Assembly (NCBI GenBank): GCA_964445115.1
Contig: CAYUJU010000001.1
Location: 264,694-328,693, forward strand
DNA: 64,000 nt
Direction: 5' to 3'
From: CAIJXJ01 sp964445115
GTDB taxonomy: Bacteria; Pseudomonadota; Gammaproteobacteria; Burkholderiales; Methylophilaceae
The position numbers and the translations under genes were made by a program. Every line of letters starts with the position of its first letter. Positions within the stretch are counted from its first letter, which is position 1. The notes beneath the pieces are model-generated. The model ran no database searches. It was not told the origin of the DNA and saw only the letters and a list, made by a program, of their open reading frames with translations. This document shows positions 53,741 through 59,637 of this stretch, piece after piece.

Positions 53741-54486
53741 ACGACTATCAGGCTCCCCACCAACACTTGCTGGACCGCGTAATTCTGGTCACCGGCGCGG
53801 GCCAGGGCATTGGCCGGACCGCCGCACTGGCATTTGCCGCACAAGGCGCCACGGTGATCCTGCTCGGGAAAAAGGTGAAAAAGCTGGAAGCGGTCTATGA
53901 CGAAATCGAGGCCGCAGGCGGGCCGCAACCACTGATTTTTCCGCTCAATCTGGAAAAAGCCGGTGAGGCCGAATACAACGGGCTGGCAGAAGGCATCTAC
54001 CAGCAACTGGGTCGTCTGGACGGCGTCCTGCACAACGCGAGCCGCTTCGACAATCTGAGTCCTCTGGAAATCCAGACCGCCGAGCAGTTCAACGGCATGC
54101 TGCAGACCAATCTGGTCGCGCCGTTCGCGCTGACAAAAGCCTGCCTGCCCCTGCTCAAGCGCTCACCCGACGCCTCGGTAGTGTTGACTTCCACCACCGC
54201 GGCACATCACCCGGCGGCTTACTGGGGCGCGCACGCCATTTCGAAATCCGCGGCAGAGATGCTGGTGAACATCTGGGCGCTGGAACTGGAAACCTTCCCC
54301 AACATCCGCATCAACACCGTGATTCCCGGCGCAGTCCAATGCCCGCAACGCAAGAAATCCCACCCTGGGGAAGTCCACGACAAGCTCCCCAAGGCGGAAG
54401 CCATCATGCCGCTATACCTCTACCTCATGGGCCACGACAGCGCTGGCGTCAGCGGCCAGGTGTTCGAGGCCCAGGTCAGCCACTGA
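53737..54486 (+). CDS. YciK-like short-chain dehydrogenase with altered active site
   Basis: A 249-residue SDR of the YciK type. The cofactor motif TGAGQGIG is at about residues 21-28, followed by NASRFDNLSPLEIQTAEQF and a Ser-containing VVLTSTTA. The YxxxK motif reads WGAHAISK, with His166 (codon at 54232-54234) in place of the catalytic Tyr. The Lys is kept. The protein may therefore be inactive as a normal SDR, or act differently. It is coupled to the holin-like gene (ATGA) and ends right before the convergent gltX. Confidence 0.85.
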   Translation: MNDYQAPHQHLLDRVILVTGAGQGIGRTAALAFAAQGATVILLGKKVKKLEAVYDEIEAAGGPQPLIFPLNLEKAGEAEYNGLAEGIYQQLGRLDGVLHNASRFDNLSPLEIQTAEQFNGMLQTNLVAPFALTKACLPLLKRSPDASVVLTSTTAAHHPAAYWGAHAISKSAAEMLVNIWALELETFPNIRINTVIPGAVQCPQRKKSHPGEVHDKLPKAEAIMPLYLYLMGHDSAGVSGQVFEAQVSH

Positions 54487-55881
54487 TCAGGCGAGATACT
54501 CGCTCAGGCGCTTCAGGCATTCGTCCTTGCCCAGAAGCGCCATCACCGCATCGATACTCGGCGACTGTGCGCCACCGGTCAGCAGCACGCGTAACGGCAT
54601 CGCGACCTTCGGGAACTTCAGTCCATTGGAGACCACCGCCTGCTCAATCAGGTGATGAATCGCCTCTGTCGTCCATTCCGCGGTAGCTAGTTGCCCCGCC
54701 AGCGCCTGCATGATCGGGCGGATATCCGGCGTCAGATGCTTTTCCAGCACCTCCGCCGTCGGGTGAATGCGCTGATAGAAGTACTCGACCGCATCCGCCA
54801 GTTCGTTCAAGGTTGACGCCCGTTCGCGATACAGACTCACCACGCCTTCCAGATCCGCCCCGCCAGCCGTGGAGATTCCGCGCTGGCCGAGTCGCTTGCT
54901 CACTTCACCCGCGATGCGCGCCAGATCGGCCTGCTTCAGGTAATGCGCGTTCAGCCAGTTGAGCTTCTCTGTGTTGAATTGCGCGGCAGACGGCGTGATA
55001 TGGTCCAGGTCGAACCACTGGCAGAACTGCGCCATGTCGAACACCTCATCATCGCCGTGGGACCAGCCCAGTCGCGCCAGATAGTTCAGCACCGCTTCAG
55101 GCAGGTAGCCATCCTCGTCGTATTGCATCACGCTGACCGCGCCATGGCGCTTGGAAAGCTTCTGTCCATCATCCCCCAGGATCATCGACAAATGCGCATA
55201 TTGCGGCACTGTTGCACCAAGCGCATGCAGCAGATTGATCTGACGTGGGGTGTTATTGACATGATCATCGCCGCGAATCACGTGGGTAATGCCCATGTCC
55301 CAGTCATCCACCACCACGCAGAAATTGTAAGTCGGGGTGCCATCGGCACGGGCAATGATGAAATCATCCAGTTCTTCGTTCGAGATCGCGATCCGGCCCT
55401 TGACCTGATCCTCCCACGCCACCACACCGGTTTGCGGGTTGCGGAAACGCACGACCGGCTGCACGCCATCTGGCACCGCAGGCAAGGTTTTCCCCGGTTC
55501 CGGACGCCAGGTCCCGTCATAACGTGGTTTCAGGCCTGCCGCCATCTGCGCCTCACGCATAGCCGTCAGTTCATCCGGCGAGGTGTAGCAAAGGTAAGCC
55601 GTCCCGGCCGCCAGCATCTCCTGAATCACGGCCTTGTAGCGATCCATGCGCTGCATCTGGTAGAACGGGCCCTCGTCGTAGCCCAGCCCCAGCCACTGCA
55701 TGCCATCGAGAATCGCCTGCACTGCCTCCGGCGTGGAGCGCGCCACGTCCGTATCCTCGATACGCAGAATGAACTCCCCCCCGTGTTTGCGGGCATACGC
55801 CCACGAAAACAGCGCGGTACGGGCACCGCCGATGTGAAGAAAACCTGTGGGACTGGGAGCGAAACGCGTTCTAACGGTCAT
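54487..55881 (-). CDS. gltX: Glutamyl-tRNA synthetase
   Basis: A 464-residue class I synthetase. The HIGH-type motif is FLHIGGARTALFSWAYA and the KMSKS-type is KLSKRHGAVSV. The anticodon-binding domain is complete. It charges tRNA-Glu and, in many bacteria, also tRNA-Gln. Its end meets the SDR end directly. The 118-base gap upstream holds the divergent tRNA-Val promoter. Confidence 0.96.
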   Translation of the reverse strand: MTVRTRFAPSPTGFLHIGGARTALFSWAYARKHGGEFILRIEDTDVARSTPEAVQAILDGMQWLGLGYDEGPFYQMQRMDRYKAVIQEMLAAGTAYLCYTSPDELTAMREAQMAAGLKPRYDGTWRPEPGKTLPAVPDGVQPVVRFRNPQTGVVAWEDQVKGRIAISNEELDDFIIARADGTPTYNFCVVVDDWDMGITHVIRGDDHVNNTPRQINLLHALGATVPQYAHLSMILGDDGQKLSKRHGAVSVMQYDEDGYLPEAVLNYLARLGWSHGDDEVFDMAQFCQWFDLDHITPSAAQFNTEKLNWLNAHYLKQADLARIAGEVSKRLGQRGISTAGGADLEGVVSLYRERASTLNELADAVEYFYQRIHPTAEVLEKHLTPDIRPIMQALAGQLATAEWTTEAIHHLIEQAVVSNGLKFPKVAMPLRVLLTGGAQSPSIDAVMALLGKDECLKRLSEYLA

Positions 55882-55953
55882 GGGTCAAAACCTGAAACAA
55901 TCTGTTGGAAAGGCCAGAATTTTATCACGTCACGAGACAGCCCCATCGACGAT

Positions 55954-55982
55954 TTGACCAACGCGCCGAGCTATGTTTTAAT
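55954..55982 (+). promoter_or_regulatory. Sigma70 promoter of tRNA-Val
   Basis: TTGACC, a 17-base spacer and TTTAAT (55977-55982) match the housekeeping consensus at nine of twelve bases or better. The predicted start lies about 10 bases before the tRNA. The distance fits a short 5' leader. Confidence 0.7.
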
Positions 55983-55999
55983 ACGCCTCCCTTTTCAAG

Positions 56000-56074
56000 G
56001 GGCGGTTAGCTCAGCGGTAGAGCACTGCCTTCACACGGCAGGGGTCACTGGTTCGATCCCAGTACCGCCCACCA
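56000..56074 (+). tRNA. tRNA-Val(CAC)
   Basis: The acceptor GGGCGGT pairs with ACCGCCC, the D loop is AGCTCAGCGGTAGAGC, and the anticodon loop TTCACAC gives CAC. The T arm carries GGTTCGATCCC and the CCA end is encoded. The 3' part of this gene is the likely attachment site of the integrated element that follows. Confidence 0.95.
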
Positions 56075-56089
56075 GAAATATCCCAATAT

Positions 56090-56118
56090 AAACCGGCACT
56101 TAGCCGGTTTTTTCTTTT
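56090..56118 (+). terminator. Terminator of tRNA-Val
   Basis: AACCGGC and GCCGGTT pair over seven bases with a five-base loop, followed by a T-rich run (TTTTTCTTTT). It lies 16 bases after the tRNA. Confidence 0.85.
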
Positions 56119-56124
56119 GCAGCG

Positions 56125-56197
56125 TCTAGCAGCATTTAGCAAGTTTTAGCACAAAATTTGTCCCCAAGTGTCCCCGTTTTGTCCCCGTGAAAGGTGA
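56125..56197. repeat. Phased direct repeats next to the tRNA (candidate integrase arm sites)
   Basis: T[CT]TAGCA occurs at 56125, 56135 and 56145, exactly ten bases apart. TGTCCCC occurs at 56159, 56169 and 56180. They lie within the first 110 bases after the tRNA-Val gene. On the minus strand they encode a short remnant ending in a stop, reminiscent of the tail of tyrosine integrases near tRNA ends, but there is no gene. AAAGGTGA at 56190-56197 also matches the core of the iterons at 57126-57191. From 56198 to 56419 I see only an AT-rich stretch, a promoter and a leader hairpin. Confidence 0.55.
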
Positions 56198-56247
56198 AAA
56201 ACTATTTTTCACATCCTCACCCTACATCATTGTTTTATATATTATTA

Positions 56248-56276
56248 TTGGCATGTGTTAGCTAGACACGTAAAAA
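56248..56276 (+). promoter_or_regulatory. Candidate promoter of the island leading genes
   Basis: TTGGCA (56248-56253), 17 bases, then TAAAAA (56271-56276). The spacer contains a near-palindrome around TAGCTA. A GC-rich hairpin from ACGCCGC and GCGGCGT sits in the leader near 56345-56371 before the AlpA-like gene at 56420. Confidence 0.45.
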
Positions 56277-56419
56277 GTTAAGCATTGATGCACTTCCCCA
56301 ATAATGAGCTGCAGGGGATTTGCTGATTACGGATCCATCGTTAAGGACGCCGCCATCGTCAGGCAGCGGCGTGCAGGCCTCGCCAGCCATGCTCCAACTT
56401 AAAGTCTGTTGGAGGCATC

Positions 56420-56752
56420 ATGAATGAAGACGTGCGGTCTCAGCTCTGGGGAATCGATGAGCTGGCCAGCTTTCTAAGGAAACACAAGACGTCGCTGTAC
56501 AGCGACCTTCGGAGGAACCCTGGAGCGGTCCCTCCCCCGATCCGCCTGCCGGGATCAAGCCGGCTGCTCTGGGATCCCGATTTTGTTAAGGGATGGGTAC
56601 GGCAGTTCCAGACAGGTGACCTACCTCAGCCCATGGAGCCGACGGGAGGTAGTGCTCCTGGATCACCTGCCCCGCTTGGCATGCTAGTGCCGACAAAGCG
56701 CGGCCGAGGTAGACCTCGGAAAATGGAAATTGTGGAGCTGAGCCATGGCTGA
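56420..56752 (+). CDS. AlpA/MerR-like DNA-binding protein with an AT-hook
   Basis: A 110-residue protein. The first 60 or so residues (LWGIDELASFLRKHKTSLYS, then PPIRLPGSSRLLWDPDFV) match the compact winged-helix of the AlpA/excisionase type, which binds DNA in phage and island control. Near the end TKRGRGRPRKME is an AT-hook that would add minor-groove binding. GGAGGC lies five bases before the ATG. It overlaps the next gene by eight bases. A role in excision or transcription of the element is inferred. Confidence 0.7.
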   Translation: MNEDVRSQLWGIDELASFLRKHKTSLYSDLRRNPGAVPPPIRLPGSSRLLWDPDFVKGWVRQFQTGDLPQPMEPTGGSAPGSPAPLGMLVPTKRGRGRPRKMEIVELSHG

Positions 56753-57158
56753 AGGACGAATCGTTCCTTGTAACCTGATGGCTTGGCCAAAGGTCAGGGA
56801 CATGCTCCCCGATCAGAAGCTTCTGGTTTACCACCTATGGGCGACGAGCCAGAGTAGCGCTGGCTGCAACCTGGTAGATTACGCTAGCTTTCAGGGAGCG
56901 CTTTCGATCACCATGGTTGCCATTGAAAATGCCCTTCACGAGTTTGAGCGGCGGACCCTGATCGACTGCGACTGGGAAACGGGCGAGGCATTCATCCTGG
57001 ATTGGTTTCGTTTCCACAAGTTTGATGGCCGCCGGCAAGGCCTACTAATTCTTGATCTAAGAAGAATCCAGTCAACCAAGCTGCTGGAAACCGTTCACCA
57101 GAAAATCGACATCGCCGGGATAGATCTGAAAGGTGATGGCAGAGGGGACAAAAGGTGA
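56745..57158 (+). CDS. Uncharacterised winged-helix protein, possible replication initiator
   Basis: A 137-residue protein starting MAEGRIVPCNLMAWPKVRDM. The LPDQKLLVYHLWATSQ stretch and the later NALHEFERRTLI and FILDWFRFHKFDG resemble the N-terminal winged helix of phage replisome-organiser proteins. Three 22-bp repeats begin inside its 3' end, the position expected of a replication origin next to a rep gene. A GGAG site lies inside the preceding gene. The function is inferred from fold resemblance and context only. Confidence 0.55.
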   Translation: MAEGRIVPCNLMAWPKVRDMLPDQKLLVYHLWATSQSSAGCNLVDYASFQGALSITMVAIENALHEFERRTLIDCDWETGEAFILDWFRFHKFDGRRQGLLILDLRRIQSTKLLETVHQKIDIAGIDLKGDGRGDKR

Positions 57159-57191
57159 GGTTCCACGGGATGAAAGGTGAAGGTCTACGGG
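57126..57191. repeat. Three tandem 22-bp iterons
   Basis: Units 57126-57147, 57148-57169 and 57170-57191 share the core AAAGGTGA at 57129, 57151 and 57173, exactly 22 bases apart, and end in a G-rich or CGGG end. Units 2 and 3 agree at 17 of 22 positions. The first unit and the start of the second lie inside the 3' end of the preceding gene. An A-rich stretch and a palindrome follow downstream, as in iteron-type plasmid origins. Confidence 0.7.
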
Positions 57192-57265
57192 AACGTGGAA
57201 AACAGCGCAAAAACCGTGAATCCTTTAAAAACAATCGGTTGAAATCCAAGAGAAGATAAGAGAAG

Positions 57266-57287
57266 GTTGTTTACTAAAGTAAACAAC
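57266..57287. promoter_or_regulatory. Perfect 22-bp palindrome upstream of the FlhC-like gene
   Basis: GTTGTTTACT and AGTAAACAAC form perfect ten-base arms around AA. It lies about 75 bases before the ATG at 57361, with no T run after it, so it resembles an operator more than a terminator. The remaining gap 57192-57360 is A/G-rich and shows no gene. Confidence 0.6.
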
Positions 57288-57360
57288 AACAGCGGCTGCG
57301 ATTCAGGTTTGCAGCAAGACCAAGCTCGCAGCTGAAAAGCCCCCGGCAAAAGGAGAAACA

Positions 57361-57786
57361 ATGACACTGATCGACCAGCTTAACCAATTGCAAGCTGTTG
57401 TTGAACTAGCCAGGCTTGGTGCGCGGCCGCAGGTGATCGTGGCCGAAACTAATTGCCACGAAGGTCTGGCTCTGCAGGCCTGGCGCGAGGCCGGTGGCGC
57501 TGGCCGGGGAAGAGTCGCAGAGGGGCCTTTGACCAGGGAAGAAGGAAGATCCTATGCCGGCCTTGCCTATTTGCCTGCCTCGCTGAGCCTTAGGGACGTT
57601 TTTTTGAGGATCAAAGAGACACACTGCCGCGCAGAGATAAATCGTGTCTGGAGGCTCAGAGGACGTATCGCCGAGGGCACAATAAAACAGATGCAGTGTG
57701 AGTGCGGCAAGATCTACCTGATCGACTGGCTGGAGTTACCCAACAGGCGCTGCAGTTGCAGCGTGCGCCAGCAGCTGGCTGCGTGA
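57361..57786 (+). CDS. FlhC/SetC-like zinc-binding transcriptional activator
   Basis: A 141-residue protein, shorter than chromosomal FlhC (about 190). AVVELARLGARPQVIVAET parallels the FlhC helix with the same LGARxQ and ET pattern, and the C-terminal MQCECGKIYLIDW and RRCSCS give four cysteines in CxC pairs, like the zinc site of FlhC. On SXT/R391 and IncC elements FlhC relatives (SetC, AcaC) with FlhD-like partners switch on transfer genes. No FlhD-like gene is seen here. AAAAGGAG precedes the ATG by six bases. Confidence 0.6.
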   Translation: MTLIDQLNQLQAVVELARLGARPQVIVAETNCHEGLALQAWREAGGAGRGRVAEGPLTREEGRSYAGLAYLPASLSLRDVFLRIKETHCRAEINRVWRLRGRIAEGTIKQMQCECGKIYLIDWLELPNRRCSCSVRQQLAA

Positions 57787-57821
57787 GTCAAGCAATTATC
57801 GTATTTCTAAGGAGAGCAGGA

Positions 57822-58016
57822 ATGGCAAAGCGGAATAAATGGTGGGTGGCTGTGGCCGAGTCGCAAAAAACTGCGGATCAAGGCATGTACGAGATGCACT
57901 CTGCCAGAACTCGTAGCCAAGCAATTCATCGTGCCAGGGAATCTATCAAGCTAGGGAAAGCGGCAGCCTATGCCGTGAAGTACAACCGTAGTGCAGCGTG
58001 TTTCGCAAATCAGTAA
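57822..58016 (+). CDS. 64-residue basic protein, unknown
   Basis: A short gene with AAGGAG eight bases before its ATG. It starts MAKRNKWWVAVAESQK and is basic and helical, with TRSQAIHRARESIKLGKAA in the middle. The pattern is like small DNA- or RNA-binding regulators of mobile elements, but I do not recognise it. It sits 36 bases after the FlhC-like gene. The open frame extends upstream in another gene without a start site. Confidence 0.6.
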   Translation: MAKRNKWWVAVAESQKTADQGMYEMHSARTRSQAIHRARESIKLGKAAAYAVKYNRSAACFANQ

Positions 58017-58036
58017 CCGATGGGAGAGGCAAGAAA

Positions 58037-58408
58037 ATGAAGAAACTCGTAGCGATGATCGCAATAGCAATCCTGCCCTCACTTGCCTGGGCTGGAACGT
58101 CTCCACACCAGGTCGTGGAAAGGTATTTCAAATACCTGGAGAAAGGCGATACGGAGAACGCATCCAAGCTCGTGTCGGATCGGCTTCTTGGTGGATTAAA
58201 ACCGAGCAACAGGATACGGATCATCGAGAGCAAAATGAAGCCGATCAGGAGCCATGGCGGAATCTCAAACCTTGCCATCACCGATGAGAAGGCATCGGAT
58301 ACATCCGTCGTGATGTCGATCAGTATTGTCTACAACGACAAGACAAGGGCAAAAAAGCGGGTGGTAGTGAAAAATGAATCTGGCCATTGGAAGCTCCGGG
58401 ATCTATAA
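58037..58408 (+). CDS. Secreted NTF2-like (DUF4878-type) protein
   Basis: A 123-residue protein with a signal peptide (about 1-19, MIAIAILPSLAWAG). The following PHQVVERYFKYLEKGDTENASKL is typical of small NTF2-like or DUF4878 domains found in lipoproteins and secreted proteins. GGGAGAGG lies 10 bases before the ATG. It ends against the convergent small frame at 58409. The role in the element is unknown. Confidence 0.65.
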   Translation: MKKLVAMIAIAILPSLAWAGTSPHQVVERYFKYLEKGDTENASKLVSDRLLGGLKPSNRIRIIESKMKPIRSHGGISNLAITDEKASDTSVVMSISIVYNDKTRAKKRVVVKNESGHWKLRDL

Positions 58409-58525
58409 CTACCCAAAGACACTCCTGACCATGTTCAAAAGCTGATCGATGGCGGCGCCAGCGATTAAATCCGCCAAGCTCATCTTGGCCACAACCCCCA
58501 CACCCAAATTTATAATCCACTTCAT
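58409..58525 (-). CDS. Possible 38-residue hydrophobic protein
   Basis: A short minus-strand frame starting MKWIINLGVGVVAKMSLADL with an amphipathic or hydrophobic character, resembling small membrane peptides. GGGGGC lies about six bases before its ATG, a weak ribosome site. The stop codon abuts the convergent secreted-protein gene, and such tight packing is suggestive. A longer start at 58555 is also open. It may be an accident of the GC-rich flank. Confidence 0.3.
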   Translation of the reverse strand: MKWIINLGVGVVAKMSLADLIAGAAIDQLLNMVRSVFG

Positions 58526-58573
58526 TATCGCCCCCGGTTTGCTGGTCAACTTCATTCCTGCCCGGGGCTTTTT

Positions 58574-59378
58574 GCCATTCCGTGACTGAGCCAGAGTCAA
58601 GGGCGCGCGCTTGCGCGCGTTCATCTTGACCCTTGACGCTGGCGCACGGAATGGCATCGGCCAGCAGCGCTGGCCTTAATAACGCAGACGGCGACTGGAA
58701 TCCGAAACGCATCTTATCGGATTCCGGGCGGCGTCTGCTATATGTGTCCGCGAGCGGACACCCCTGCACACCCGGGCGGCCGGGTGTTTGGGAGGCTCCG
58801 CCTCTGGCCGTTCCGGCGTCCTGAACGGACTTGGAACAACCATTCACCGCGTTTGCAGGCCTGCACGGCCTGCAGCACTTGGAGGGCAAGCCCTCTCCCG
58901 CCTACCGCGTCCTGGACGGACGCTATAGGCGAGATTCACCCAAGGGCAGCGGCGCGCCTGTCGGCGCTTGCCCAACCCCTTTTCTAGCTGCGCCACATTC
59001 AGCTAAAGCTGTCTGTGTCTTGTCCCTAAAGGGATGGCCTGGGGGCCACAGTAAAGGGGTTGGGCAAGCGCCGCCTGAACGGCGTCACTCGCCGCTGCCC
59101 AGTCCCTGTGCATTCCGGGTACGTGTGGGCACGTACCCTGCATCTCGCCTCCTGGGGGAGGCTCGCAGGGACTAGCGTCGCAATGCGACCGGCTAGGGCC
59201 GGTGCGCCTTGCTCGTTCAGATCGCTGCGAGCGATCTTCACCAGGCACGTACTGCGAGCGCTGGGGCGCTCTTCGTACTCGCCAGCCATGGGGCTGGCGG
59301 CCTGCGCAACTCCGTCGCCCGGGGCGACTCCGCGCTGCGTCCTGGCAAGACGCTGGCCTCGATGGGCCAGCTTTGCCA
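58574..59378. repeat. Dense field of GC-rich hairpins, no convincing gene
   Basis: About 20 perfect or near-perfect inverted repeats lie almost end to end. Examples: 58574-58655 (three nested stems, 11, 13 and 7 bases), 58659-58675, 58684-58738 (nested), 58745-58760, 58769-58786, 58808-58828, 58854-58874, 58899-58931, 58962-59073 (21 bases), 59101-59173 (enclosing two hairpins), 59177-59189, 59219-59237, 59256-59271, 59281-59298, 59314-59328 and 59343-59378. Open frames across it are Arg/Ser/Ala/Gly/Pro-rich and look like products of the GC bias. The region could work as single-stranded DNA (transfer or replication) or as a structured RNA. From 59379 to 59535 I see nothing clear. Confidence 0.85.
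58962..59073. repeat. 21-bp perfect inverted repeat with a branched loop
   Basis: Arms at 58962-58982 and 59053-59073 are fully complementary (one reads GGCGCTTGCCCAACCCC near its centre). The 70-base loop contains three smaller hairpins: TAGCTG/CAGCTA, TCCCT/AGGGA and TGGCC/GGCCA with a TGGG loop. The result is a multibranch structure, the largest stem in the field. Confidence 0.85.
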
Positions 59379-59535
59379 AGGACTGGCTTGATTGTCGAGA
59401 TCAACACTCCTTTTCACCCGCGCAGCTTGAATTCAACGCCGGCGAATTTCTGTGGTGCATGGAACGGCTGCACCTAGTCGCGCTTGAGTGATAACGCGCT
59501 CCGAGACTAGATATCCGCTTTTGTTGTTGCACATC

Positions 59536-59584
59536 AGGTATGCACGGAAAGGCATCGAAAAACGCTGTTTTTCCAGAATGCGGA
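59536..59584. repeat. 49-bp duplicated element, copy A (upstream of the coupling-protein gene)
   Basis: Identical at 44 of 49 positions to 61459-61507. It begins AGGTATGC and ends CCAGAATGCGGA, with an internal hairpin GAAAAAC/GTTTTTC. It lies 54 bases before the coupling-protein ATG, as copy B lies 59 bases before mobC. A shared control site is inferred. Confidence 0.8.
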
Positions 59585-59637
59585 TACTCGAACTGGAGAT
59601 CAAAATTCCTATTGTCATCAACAGCTGGAGTAAAAAA

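Noticed and set aside
56130..56200. Functional integrase gene on the minus strand
   Set aside because: Only a 20-odd codon remnant bounded by stops is present; at best a fossil.
58574..59378. Integron attC array or CRISPR array as explanation of the hairpins
   Set aside because: No RYYYAAC-type core sites, no integrase, no equal repeats with regular spacers; stems all differ.
58831..59491. Several overlapping open frames inside the hairpin field
   Set aside because: Arg/Ser/Ala/Gly/Pro-rich translations on both strands, no ribosome sites, sequence dominated by inverted repeats; regarded as non-coding.
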